The position numbers were made by a program, and so were the translations under genes. The notes below the pieces were generated by a model that was not told the DNA's origin, did no database searches, and saw nothing but the letters and a program-made list of their open reading frames with translations. Positions 1 through 12,169 of a stretch of DNA of 64,000 nt are shown piece after piece. The stretch is from Bugulina stolonifera. Its lineage: Eukaryota > Bryozoa > Gymnolaemata > Cheilostomatida > Bugulidae. Each line of letters opens with the position of its first letter. The first letter of the stretch is position 1. The stretch is from assembly GCA_935421135.1 (NCBI GenBank), contig OW285194.1, positions 10,873,376 through 10,937,375 of the forward strand, given 5' to 3'.

Positions 1-24
1 CTGTTTATGTACATTGGTTTGAAT

Positions 25-172
25 CTCCACCCTCCCCCACTCCACCCTCCCCCACCCCACTCCACCCTCCCCCACCCCACTCCACCCTCCCCTACCCCAC
101 TTCACTCTCCCCTACCCCACTCCACCCTTCCCTACCCCACTCCACCTTTCTCTACCCCACTCCACCCACCCG
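25..172. repeat. C-rich minisatellite, about 20-bp unit
   Basis: Tandem copies of a C-rich unit of the form CCCCACTCCACCCTCCCCTA, with small substitutions between units. The short proline/histidine-rich frame across it is an artefact of the repeat. The reverse strand is G-rich. Confidence 0.85.
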
Positions 173-1607
173 TCCATAAGCTGGATCTGTCTTTTTTTAT
201 CAGAAGTTTTTGGCAAGCATAAATAACTATTCCTGGCAGTATTAGTTACAACTATTCTATTCAAACCTAGTGATGGTCGTCTGTGAAGTAATGTATGGCT
301 TTTATTCTTATTATTACAGTAGAGTCGATGTGTTGTGTAACTGGTAGTACAATCTGATATTGAAAAATAGCACCTATTGTTAAATAAATTTTTACCACAC
401 AGGCCTTATTCAATACGTTGAATAGCTTCATAGCAGTGAAGAGAGAATGCAAACACAGTAATTAACTAATATATGCATAACAGAACAATAAGCTGATTGA
501 TTTTAATGATCCCAAGGTTTGGTGAAAAAGGCCTTCTGCAAACAATGGCTCCATTGTCATTAGATTGGGGTATGGCTGACAATAAATATATATCTGTGTG
601 TTAGTAAATTTACAAAGTTGTAGAGAAATCAATAAAGGTTATATTATGAAAATCGTCACTGTCCAACTAATCCTGTATTATATATTTGTTCCACTATGTT
701 ACAGGAGCATTGTTAAATAAATTAGTCTACGACTATTAATTTAGCTTCTGTAATATATTGTTGTGTGACTAATAACAGCAGTAACACAAGTCTATCCTTT
801 GATAGAAATAATAACTGTTTTATACTATATGATATTAGCCTATATTATGTATTATTATAATACATAGTATGAAAAATGGAAACTATACAAAGCCACAGTG
901 TATAATTAAGTCAGCCTGAATTTTAATCTGATCAGGTGTTTTGGGGAATTTCTGAGTTTCCTATATCCACATACAATTAGTTGTTGGAGTAAATAAGTTG
1001 AGGGTGTCTTCATTTTCGAAGTACACTCAGAAATTTTGGCCATGCTCAAAAATTTTACGTGGCACCGGTTTTGGAAATATGATGAAAGACAGAAAAATCT
1101 TGTCGCTGTGAAGCAATAACCATCCATCTCCTCACAGATGGCTATGGTTCAAGGAACCAGTTTCCACAAATGAAGTTTATTGTTGGCTGCCCAGAAGATT
1201 CTTACTAGGACTCGCATTGGCGTAAACATCTACTTGTACGTGCTGACATTATTGGACATCTGAGAGAGACTGTACTTATGATGCTGTATATCATTGTGCA
1301 CGCAAGGTGCAAGCCTGCATATGTCTTTGCTTATAGTCGGTAGGTAGTACTCACACCACAGTAGTGTATACATATTCAGTATTATCATGTATCTATTGTT
1401 TTAACGCAGTAAGTAATGCATATCTGTTCCCATGTTACACATCCATAACATAATTATTGTTTGAATGAATTCACATTCTTACATGTGTATTGAAGAGTAA
1501 CATGCACAAACCTGACACCATGTTATACAACCTAAGTATAGTTTATTGTTACATAACCCACCAACTTCCAAGAATAGCTAATACCCATGTAGGCCGAAAT
1601 GAATACA
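173..1607. other. Gene-free AT-rich stretch
   Basis: No frame here has coding character, splice logic or a recognisable domain; the short open frames are scattered and unsupported. I see no RNA gene or repeat that I can name. Confidence 0.5.
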
Positions 1608-1739
1608 GATGTATAATAGTACAAGACGCATTTTTTATATATAGAGATTTATCCTCTGATGATGTTACTTGGATAAGTGACGAAATATTAGGAAATAAAT
1701 CTCTATATATCAAAAATGCGTCTTGTACTACTATTCATC
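1608..1739. mobile_element. Small foldback (MITE-like) element
   Basis: Two arms of about 45 nt (1608-1652 and 1695-1739) are reverse complements with about four mismatches, separated by 42 nt. Each arm contains the core GTACAAGACGCATTTTT. The short length and lack of coding content fit a non-autonomous foldback or MITE. No convincing target duplication was found. Confidence 0.7.
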
Positions 1740-2879
1740 ATTAAAATATTATCCCACACCAACATTTTTCAATACAAATGTACTTAAAACATTGACGCAA
1801 AATTCGGTATACAATGACTATAAGACATTTAAATCACCATAAAAACTTTTGTGAATTGTGATCTCGTATATAACTTGCGACAGCCCAATGTCGGAATAAT
1901 GCTTGCTGCCTACCTTGGCAGCACATGTACATGAGCCAAACAGGGACAGATAATTCCAAACGTATTGTTTTTCCCAGCAGGATTGTAACCGTGTGTGGAT
2001 AGAACAGGACAGTATATATACATCATGTTATAGTATAGTAGCTACTATCATAATAATATGACTGTTTTAATATAGGGTAGTAGCATATATCATATTGTAA
2101 TGACATAATATCTGCTGTGGGCTGGCTATGTACTAGTAACTCACGATGGCTTGATTCCATGTGGGTCTGATGCCCAAAATAAGTGCAAACTGACAAATGA
2201 GTTAGTTTTTGCTGTCACTTAGCAGTCCATTAAGTAGTGTTGGTAGAGGCTACCGTATTCCGTATTCCATAAACAAACGTGTCAACTAACTGCAATAGTT
2301 CATAGATTGAAAATACATGTAGTATGCATAGCTTTGGAATCGCACCTACAGCTATTGGAGTCGGAGTGTTATGCAAGAGAGCACATGCATGTAGTGTATG
2401 TGAGCACATACTATGTAAGTGTATACAATAGACTCTACATGTTTATACAGCGTTATATGATAATATAACGTGTCATAATTTATTGAATTACAGCTATATG
2501 TCTAATTATAACAGCATTTTCTCCCTTAGGATTGACGTTAAGCCGAAAATCAGGTTGAGACTACAGCTTCTAACCCTCATGTTTTGCAAGGCTAAAGCGA
2601 TTTTAGTGTAAACAATTTTCAGTTCAAAAGTACATGCATGCCTACTTGTTGAGATCCTATAAGATCTATAAGGGTGGATCCGGAATCCAAACTATTATGT
2701 TAGGGCAGATTAGATTTTAGGCTAGGATTGCCACCTGCTATCCTGGGATGATGCTAAAGCATCATGCCAGATGTGGATTTTATGTGATTACCGACCTTGT
2801 TAGAGAGAAAACACCATCTTAACCTATATAATTCAATATTACTGCATATTAAATCTGAATGTGCGACTGTTCGAAAAAG
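1740..2879. other. Gene-free AT-rich stretch
   Basis: Intergenic sequence with no coding exon, RNA gene or tandem repeat that I can support. Confidence 0.5.
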
Positions 2880-3111
2880 GCAGTTCGAAACAGGACGTTT
2901 TGAAAGTAGACAGTTCAACACAGGACAGTTCGAAACGCCTAACCCCAAACCACCAGATTTCAACTAATTTTCATTTTTAATATTATTTTTTACATTTAAT
3001 TAATTAAAACTACTCACCTGCAAGTTGTGTTCTTCTAAATGTGATCTACACAGTTTCGAACCGTCCTATTTTGAACTGTCCAGCTGTGAAATGTCCTGTT
3101 TCAAACTGTCT
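2880..3111. mobile_element. Foldback element family F1, copy 1
   Basis: The ends are imperfect inverted repeats of roughly 50 nt built from the motif CAGTTCGAAACAGGACGTTT and its degenerate repeats; the right end reads back as CAGTTTGAAACAGGACATTT. The centre is AT-rich, with TTTAATTAATTAAAA near the middle. Related copies lie at about 37,983-38,212 and, inverted and more decayed, at 20,984-21,150. There is no coding capacity, so this is probably a non-autonomous DNA transposon family. Confidence 0.65.
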
Positions 3112-3270
3112 ATTTCAAAATTTGTCCCTTTACCTAACTTACCTTAACTCATCTTGGCAAACATTATAATTGCAAAACATCTACATGTGTGTGAGGGAGG
3201 TGATTTCAAAATACATATATGTAACATGGGTGAATATATTCAGTTATGAGTAAATTCGTTTTGTTTTGGC

Positions 3271-3398
3271 ACTCATAAGCTATTGATCTTGATTAGAAGT
3301 TGTTCTCCCTCAATTTACCTCCCTCTTTAGAAAAAAGAAGAGGAAGGTAAGTTGAGAGAGGACAACTTCTAATTATAATCAATAGCTTATAAGTTTTA
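3271..3398. repeat. Imperfect palindrome (foldback)
   Basis: Sequence from CATAAGCTATTGATC through AGAAGTTGTTCTCCCTCAA is repeated in inverse orientation immediately downstream, ending ATCAATAGCTTATAAG. The arms are about 58 nt with several mismatches and almost no spacer. It could form a hairpin and is probably a MITE remnant. Confidence 0.6.
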
Positions 3399-4549
3399 TT
3401 CAGTATGGCAATATTTTACCAAGCTCAATTGTTATGATGATGGCATTAAACCAGCTTGACTGTCCATACAGTGAGAGACTAAAATTTAGAACTTTAATCA
3501 AGCCGAATAATGATTACTAAAATTTAGAAATCAACTAAATGAATTTATTAAGTTTATTTTACCTAACACAATTCAAGTTTGAAGAAAAGGTGCAAAAAGC
3601 ACAATAATATTATGCAGAAATTATATTAAAAGTACAGCAAAAATAATAATAATAAAATATTAATAGCCTACAGAGTACAAGTCATGCAAAACTTCTCCAA
3701 AATTAGCAAAAAAATTAAGCATGAAGTTAAATTATCTAAGATAACATACAAGTCATGTATTATGATATAATACTCTAGCGCAATATTAAGCACAACACAT
3801 TTCACGTAAATACAATATACCAGTGTCGGTATATGAATTATACATTATTGAGTAGTAAATAAATAAAAATATAATAAATCTACAACCAAGTAAAATAAAA
3901 TATGAATAATTTCATGCCGAAGGCAATGAAAAACTATGTTCCTAGCATTAGTGGCCCTGAATAATATTATTATAAAATAATTACACGTACAATATATTAA
4001 TATTTATAACAATATTACATAAAATATAATATAATTATGCATATCAAAGATTTTCAAATGTAAAAATAATACTTGAGCATGATAGACATCGCAGCAATAC
4101 TGTGATTAATGTTTATATTGGAGCTAGGGTGAATGGGTAGGAAAAGATGAAGACCAAAAGTGTGATAATTATGCTTGTAGGTATCAAAAGTGTAGAGTGC
4201 ATTAATATATTTTTTTTGCACGGCAAACACTGTAGGTCTACTACATCTAACTGCATCACAATTCTTAACCCACTAGCATTTTTAGGAATAATAACACTAA
4301 AAGTTCCAAAATACATGCAAGTGAATCACATCACTGACAGCTGATTAGATGGTAGAGCAGACTATAGCTTACAACTGGCAATGTGCCATTACTCAACAGG
4401 ATGTGATAAAACAGTAATTAGCAGAAGAAATACTGCTTACTGAAATTTAAAGTAAAAATTCTCAGCGAACGGAGGAGGATGGGGGTTCAATAAAATCATA
4501 CAGGCCCACATTGACTGTTATAGTCGCAGGTGTACCTTGAACTAAACTA
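3399..4549. other. AT-rich region downstream of the SLC25 gene
   Basis: Very AT-rich, with no coding exon recognised. The right end should include the 3' untranslated region of the carrier gene, which reads on the minus strand; I could not fix its polyadenylation site with confidence. Confidence 0.4.
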
Positions 4550-7500
4550 TTATGATTCATAGTTATTCATATTGACTCTGTCAAACCATCGCATCATCTC
4601 AGCGTAGCCAAAGAGTGTAACCGCATTGCTAGGAAATGCACGGAAGGCCGACCAGAACATCCCTCTAGTGAAAGCCTTAAAACCTGTAAACACAGTCTAC
4701 ATTTAGAATTTCTTACTTGGATATGAATAAATCTAATGACTGAAACTAGTTTCATCAAGATGATGAAAATAGAGCTAAATGTTAGTTATCGTTCTATAAA
4801 TGAATTTATAGTTTAATAACTGAACTTAAGTACAAATCATAAATAGACATGCACTAAAGACTCTCCTTATTGGCTAGTTTAATGGGCGGTTCTTCAAATA
4901 GTGCTAGACTCGCGTAGAATAATATACTAAATTTTCATTCGAGTCCAGACAACTACTGCTATACTAGTGAAACCGGAAATCCGGGAAAACCAGCGTACAG
5001 AGCATTTGGCATTTTCTGAAGAAAAATGACAAATCCTTCACTTTTGAAGGCAATAAATGAAGATTTTGTGGTCCAAGAGAAGATAAATCAACATTTCATA
5101 ACCAGTTTTCAACTATAATATTATTATTAACTGTAGTTTGTGGAGCTCTATCACATATATAGGAGTCATACAGCAGCACAATTTTTATTGAATAAAAACA
5201 GGGAATGAGTTTAATCTACTAATAATAGTGTACTAATAGTTACATGACACGTACAAATATGTAGACATGTAGGAGTCACGAGATTATGATTGAGCAACCC
5301 TTAAAATTAGATATTCCTTTTTAGGATTTAAGGCTATGTTCATCAGAGAAAGGAGTTGAGTCAACAAGACTTAACCAATATGGATGTTGGAGATGAACAG
5401 ATAAATAATATTGCGGGTAATTTGCGTGAGACTGGAATGTACTACTCTAAATGAAATGACAGGAAAGAAATAAAATGTGTAACCAATAAAATATACTCAG
5501 TACAACAATAGGTTATTTGTCTTGGACGATAATCCGTCAGTCATAACTTGCCGTATCGACGTTTCAGATGAATCTATGGTAGAAATATTTGGTTTAGCTT
5601 AGTTACTGGGTTGACTAGTTAGTAGTTACTAAATATGGAAACGAACTTACCAATTTTTAATAAAATACAGTGGTGTGTGAAATAAACTGGACCCCTTTCT
5701 TTATTGCATGCACTTTACATGCTTTTTGTAATATTTGGTCAGTATTTGTATTAAGTACTATAAAGTGAGTATCGAACACTGCAGTTTGATTTTACAACGT
5801 ATCTAAAAAACTTGAACACAGTCCTTCCAGCAGACAGAACACCACTCGTAGCATCATAAAATGGTATTAAACGGCTAAAAAGTGACTAATAAAGGACATG
5901 AACTTTCGTTGTAAAATCACCGTCCGTTCCGGTACACGGAAACCTGTGCATGTATAACTAAACACTTGGATGCTATACGGATATAGATAAATACATACCA
6001 TCCTCCTTGTACAGAATCTTCACCACATCAACAATTCTTAACCTCTTCTCGCTAGCCTGAATTCTACTCTTTACTACATCAAATGGGGTGGCTAGAGTCC
6101 ATGACACCGTACCGGCTAGTCCCCCAGCTATTAGTTCAGAGGCTATATAGTGCATACCTTGATGTCCCAGCTTGTCCTGAATGAAACACAATTATGGAAA
6201 CGTACAGCTGACGCCACAAGTTACACATTACAAATATTATAGTGACTATGAAAATAACCACAGTTTAATTAAATTAGTACTGTTAATATTACTAATTAAT
6301 ATTAATTATAATATAACTAATACTGATAATTATCAATGTACTACAATTCTTCATAAATACATTGTATATGACATCATGATGATCGCAGTTACAAGTACAA
6401 TATACATGAAAGTAGAATATGCATAGTATGCCTAGTGTGTAATGTATTCTATATACATTGATCTCTACACTTACTCTGACATACTCAAATGTTACAAGAT
6501 AGAATCCCCAAGTGTAGATGTCTCTGTAGGCTGTAGCAAGCAGGCCACTAGTAAAATAACTCAATCCATGCTTCTGGTAGAGTTTCTTAGTGCAGTCTAT
6601 AGACCCAGAGTATAGGCTGCTCTTAGTGTCTGCAGGTAAATATTATATACATGTAGTGTCATACAAGTTTATGTGTGCAGACAACTCCTGGCAGACTATA
6701 CATTTGATAATGTTGATGAGCTAGCAACAGAGTAAGGTTCGGAATGCAGTTTATATTACGTTAAGCTAACAGAAAAATCGGAGCTATATATGAAATAAAT
6801 ATCTTTTTTCCTTATATGGCATATGACATAATAGTTTGCATTTTATAACATGACCATATAAGGAAAGAATATTGTTGGGGTAATATGTTTATATATTACA
6901 TGTGTACTTGAGGTGGAGATAGCCACATTCAACAGAACTACACAGTACATGCCGAGACTATGTACAATACTCACTGATCTGATTCTGTAGCCTTATTTTC
7001 ACAAGTTCTGTAGGGCCGAGTATTGCTACGGGGCAGATACCACCCACACATCCGACTATATAAAGCTGGAAATACGATAACTTAGCCTGCCCTTCTGGGA
7101 GACCCTGAAATACAAGTTAACAATATTATCAAGAATCAGGGTCAGTGGCTAGTATTCCAGGCTCCACATTCACATTTGAAATTATCTTCCCATGCATGGT
7201 ATACTAGTTCTGTGTTTTCTTACAAGCTGGTTTAGACCAATCACACACTTCATGTTTGTTTGTTTGTTTGCATGAGTACTAATAAAGGCATGGGAACTGA
7301 TAGAAGTAAACACATTAGAGTTACGGACCTTGGAAAATATACGTCTAGTGTATTCAGCGCCGGTGAAGAAAGCAGCGTTGGTGGCTCCATATGTCACCAC
7401 AGGATAGGTCAAACCTTTGAATAATCCTGCCTGTAACGTACAGCCAATATGCATATTAACTAAACATTAGAATAGGGCCTATGATGCTGTGTAGTTTAAA

Positions 7501-9290
7501 TTTATGTGAACAGTGGTGAATTGCAACAAAGATGGCGCTATAGCAGACATGTCTACGCATCATAGAAACAGAGTACATAGCATAGGCTAGTTTATATGCT
7601 ACAACAAATTGGAAAGGTGGTGACTGTATTCTTACACAACATGGAAATGTCAAGTATGTTACAGTATAGCGCTACATGAACACCATGAAGCATGTAATAT
7701 TACAATAATGGGTTTATATAGATTAGGAGTTATCCTCCCAAAGTACTTACCACACCGTATCCTTTAAACACCTCCCGTAACAAATGGAAACCACTAACAT
7801 TACCCTTGGTAACCTACAGTATATACATATACATAGTACAGCGTGCTCGATAAACTTGTTCTACAATGTAATTTATGTGAGCCAAACCCCAAAACTATCT
7901 GTATGAATTTGAGACTTGAGAATTTGAAACATTAACACAGAAAAATGTCAAGGAGGAGTGAAGGTAGAGGTCCAGTTGAACTTGACTTCACACAAGTAAT
8001 GTAGATGAGGAGTTATCTTTTCTCATCACATACGTGTAGATGTACACATATATCATATTATAGTGTGATTAGCTCACCAGCTGTGTCTGCTGTAGAGTTT
8101 TGATCGTATCGAAAGGATGTCCCACAGCAATACCAGCAGCACCTAAAATTTATACAAGGGAGCACATAATAATTGGAACAAGGAAGGAGAAGATTAACTT
8201 CGGTTGTCAAATAATTTAGATTTTTTAAGGAGGGATATAGGCCTATTTGTGATAACAGTACATTGACCTAAATTAGTGCTATATTACTAAGTTAAAGTCA
8301 AAGTTGTCTTCTCTCAAGTTGAGAACCTTTGCAATTATAATGATTAGCTCATTATCACCAAGTATTTGACCATAAACCATAGGATTCCAGGCTATGAGAG
8401 ATTGAACAAAGTACAAGTAAACTAGGTCATTCACTTATCGTACAAGGATAGAGTACAAAAGTAATAATAGTAATATAAGGTATGCACTGTTAGTTAGGTA
8501 TTGCTACTAGTTACATAATATCTGCATACCACTGTGTACAGGCTAGAAAAGTATTAGCTCTAAGCTATAAGTAATTTAATCCTCAGGAAAATAATATGCA
8601 ATTATTCTCAATACACACACCTGTGTGTGTATGTGGTATTATGTAAGACCTACATTATGTAATATATACAAACATGTACTAGGGTATTACTAATGCAGGT
8701 GGAATAAAATTGTGAAAAGGTCATTATCCATAATAATACAGTGGAGTATTCATTTGTGCATTGCACTATTGGTCACTTTCTAAGGTAAAGAAGGAGTAGA
8801 AATGTGGTCACAATAATATAATACATTATTATACAAACTTATGTACTGTGTTCACTTGTGGGTCACTAGCCTAAGCTATAACAACTCACAGCTGTAGGTT
8901 AGGTTATGCATTATACACAGCCAAGCACAAGCATTCCTTTTACTCAGCCCTGGATCCATGCTTGAGACCTGGGCCATTAGGTGGGGTATTACACTATTTT
9001 ATTATAGAAAAGACAAACCTACCCTACTGGAGTTTTAATGGAATATTTCTGGTTACACCACAAATATCTATAAATAGACAGTAGGCTGACTACTGTAGAT
9101 GCATGTGCATAATGCTATAAGCTATCTAGGACCTAGGCACTAGTAACAAGTAATTATAAGAGTGAATGACCAAGTTACCAGAAGTCCATCCAGCTATCAT
9201 CGACTGAGAAGACAGAAGCCAACCAGGAGGGTGTATCTGGCCATCATGATCCGATCTCTTCGTCGCGACAATATTGATTCCCTCCGCCAT
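4550..9290 (-). CDS. Mitochondrial carrier family protein, SLC25A45/47/48-like
   Basis: Complete eight-exon gene encoding 312 aa. Coding exons in order: 9290-9179, 8142-8078, 7813-7751, 7430-7329, 7104-6975, 6629-6475, 6176-5999, 4683-4550; all junction phases agree. Three carrier repeats carry the family signature at residues 47-52 (PFDTIK), 145-150 (PTELVK) and 240-245 (PFDVVK), each opening a pair of transmembrane helices, as in inner-membrane six-helix transporters. The last third, with TPFDVVKSRIQ and AFPSNAVTLFGYAEMMRW, resembles the SLC25A45/47/48 group, whose substrates are carnitine- or choline-like or still debated; substrate here is inference. Odd points: repeat 1 reads KTLQQTQ where the family usually has K-x-R-L-Q; the exon 4 donor is GTCCGT, a weak site; the N-terminus is about 35 residues longer than needed. 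The ATG is preceded by CAAG and is the first in frame. Confidence 0.88.
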
Positions 9291-10710
9291 CTTGGCTATA
9301 GTGTGTATATCAGTTGATACTCTAGTGCAGCTCTTTACTACATGTTGTCCATGATGGTTCTATGCTGTAGTAGAACATATTTATTAGGGAATCATAGATA
9401 AGACTGTGGCCTGAGCTAAGCTGCAGTATGGCTGTTACAAATATCCATAGCACATCTGCTGGTACACTCAACTACAGTTGGCTGTCGAAGTTTGGGTTAC
9501 ATCTTAGTATATAATGTGGTTTTATTATATATTTTTATGGTTAATCACAGGATTGAATAGTTCACTCCCACTACACCATAATATTTTGCTCATCTAAGCT
9601 CCACTTCATTAACATCTACAGTGTGCATGATAAGATGCTCAAGTGACAACTTGAAAGGCATCTCTCCCCAGGGACCTAGTTGACCTCATTGTTAGAGTTA
9701 CATCAATCAAACAGCCCTCATGTGGTTAGGCCTACATAGTTTCCTAGCTATTTTGCAAAATAAAAAATATATAGTAATGATTTGTGTAACAGTCCATAAC
9801 GTTATCAATGAGGACTAGGATGCTGGGCGATGATACGTTCTGCTCATTTGCAACAAGTAGTAAGAGCCCTTTGACTCCTCGGTTGCAAGCATACAAGTAC
9901 ATGTCTGTTTTCATTCTAGTTACTAGATCATCAATACTAGGTGAATGATAGCAAACGACATTCATAATTGATAACATACTCGAGATAGACTGACAACTTT
10001 CTGATAAGTACTATGTCTAAGAGATAACAATTGGCTGTAGCAGGCCGATAAAAGCAATAAAATGTAATTATCATGCGAAACTAGTGGGTTATAGAATGAT
10101 GGAAATTTCCATGGTTACCTAACATGATTGAGCTAATAGATCATTGTAACAGGTAGATACATATAGATTTTCAAGTGTGTGTAAATATTATATTTATAAG
10201 GTAGATTGCAGTAAGCATATCTAGGCATATGTCTAACTCACACCAACAATGAGGAAGCACAACCCACCATTTTAACCTGCTAAATTTGGGAATAATATTG
10301 GTATTTACAGTTCAGCACTTGATGTCTGGTAGCCCAACAAAAAAATTAGGCACAGCTACAGTAGCAGTGAATTTTCATAGCCTGAGATCAATATGATGTG
10401 ATTGGGTAATGGGTTGACTTTCCTCAAGAGCAAAGGCAATCTTTCCTTCTAGCTCTGCCCAAGAGCTGATGCTACTTCAACTTTCTCTACTGTTGAACCT
10501 ATTACTAGCTATATCATGCTCCCCAGCAGGCTCTCTAATAGACACGAACCATGCCTAACATTCGGTATATGCTGTCTGTACACCACTAAATTACTCTCCG
10601 CTGCCAACTAACCCCGGAGAAGTCCTTGAACACTGTGCTCCCATGAAGGATAAGACGCTGTTATTGTGTTGCTTTTGGTTACTAAAAGGTGATTTGAATT
10701 ACCTTTTAGC
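9291..10710. other. Intergenic region upstream of the SLC25 gene
   Basis: It should contain the promoter of the minus-strand carrier gene near its left edge. I see no coding exon, and no TATA box that I would defend. Confidence 0.4.
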
Positions 10711-11010
10711 CGTGTTTGAAGTGCAACAAATGAGGTGGGTACATGGTGCATGCAGTCTTACAGATTAGTATATTGTATAGCTATTTACTTTATCTTATAG
10801 TAGCTAAGAAATTAGTGAATAACTAAAATGAAAAAAATAAAAAATAAAAAAAGTCAATTATTGGTGATATTCGAACCCATGTCCCTATGAATGAGACTCT
10901 ACCATTAGGCTATCAGGTCCACAGTGACTGCATGGATAAAACTAGCAATTAAAATGAAGGTTCACACCTGCTGGCCGTCTAAACACTAAAATTGAGGTGT
11001 GTACATACCG
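10711..11010 (-). mobile_element. tRNA-derived SINE, family B, copy 1
   Basis: On the minus strand the element contains a tRNA-like segment, ACCTGATAGCCTAATGGTAG then GGGTTCGAATATCACC, matching RNA polymerase III A- and B-box spacing. The flanks are shared with copies at about 37,552 and 58,378: GTACCCACCTCA sits at the tail and CAATTTTAGTG at the head. A SINE rather than a tRNA gene is favoured because the non-tRNA flanks are repeated too. Confidence 0.8.
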
Positions 11011-12169
11011 TATACTAACATATAACCACACTTCGAACATTAGGTTTTAGAATACTTGACCAATAAGGAGGTTGACCCCAACGATTTTAGGCCAGCTGGT
11101 GAAATTAATAGCCTATATTAGTGCAGTTTACAGCAACCACCTAGCCAGGCATGATCCGAAAATGCTTCCACTCATGATGTCAGCCCGAAGACTGGCATGG
11201 ATCATTCATTTAAATTGTGTTTAAAATATATAATATCATGTAATAATGTATGATTAGGGGCTACATTAACTAAATACTGCTTTTGTTGTAGGCCTATTTT
11301 AAAAAAAATTAAACCAGAACCACACAATATTAATATAAATGTAATTATTTATTAATAAATAATAAACCACTTTTATTATTAAAAAGTTTTTTAAAGATTT
11401 TAGGTTACATAAATCTGAACAATGTTTGATTTTTGTAGATGGGTGCCAGATTGTGGAGATATATGCTTACTTATTTATTTCAATATTTGACAAGAATAAT
11501 TATAATAATAATTAATAATATAATATAACAAAGAAAATAATTTAATAATCAATAACAAAATAAAATGTTAAATTTATAAGAATACAATTACTTCAATTAT
11601 ACACACTCTATGTTGTGATCATCATTATGAATTAATATTACAATACTGGCACTATAATTATGACAGCTAAACTTATACACAGCTGCACTGAAGCATATTT
11701 CAGTGCACAGTTCGTAGTGGCAAAAGGTAACAGCTATTCAATGCAACCATAGAGAATAAATGCAGCTTTTGAAGACTGATTTCTTTGTGCCATGACAGGC
11801 TTTGAGAAAGTTACTTTAAAACGCAAATAAGTCACACAATACTACGTTAGTTAACTAGGTTCACAGGCTCATTTCCGGGAAAACTTGTTTTTATGAGATC
11901 TTGAGTTCGGAGATACTATGTGCTATATTCGTATTAGTTACAGAGATCAAGCTAAATTGAAGGCCACTAAAAGGTCAGAGTTGAGAGTAGTTATCGTTTT
12001 CTATGGCTATTATTCTCCACCATTCTTTTGTACAGGTTTTGTTTTCATTTAAAACCTGGATGACTAATTCGAGTAATTTCCAACACTTGTGATTGTCTTA
12101 ATAAAATCTTGCTTACCTAAGTAAATGATATTGTGGTTCGCTGAATAAGGTCTAAAACAAAATATCAAC
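11011..12169. other. AT-rich intergenic region upstream of BABAM2
   Basis: The part from 11,220 to 11,640 is extremely AT-rich. The 3' end must hold the BABAM2 promoter and leader. No coding exon seen. Confidence 0.4.

Noticed and set aside
5660..5960. Possible mariner-like terminus CAGTGGTGTGTGAAATAAAC
   Set aside because: I found no matching inverted end within a plausible distance and no transposase remnant.
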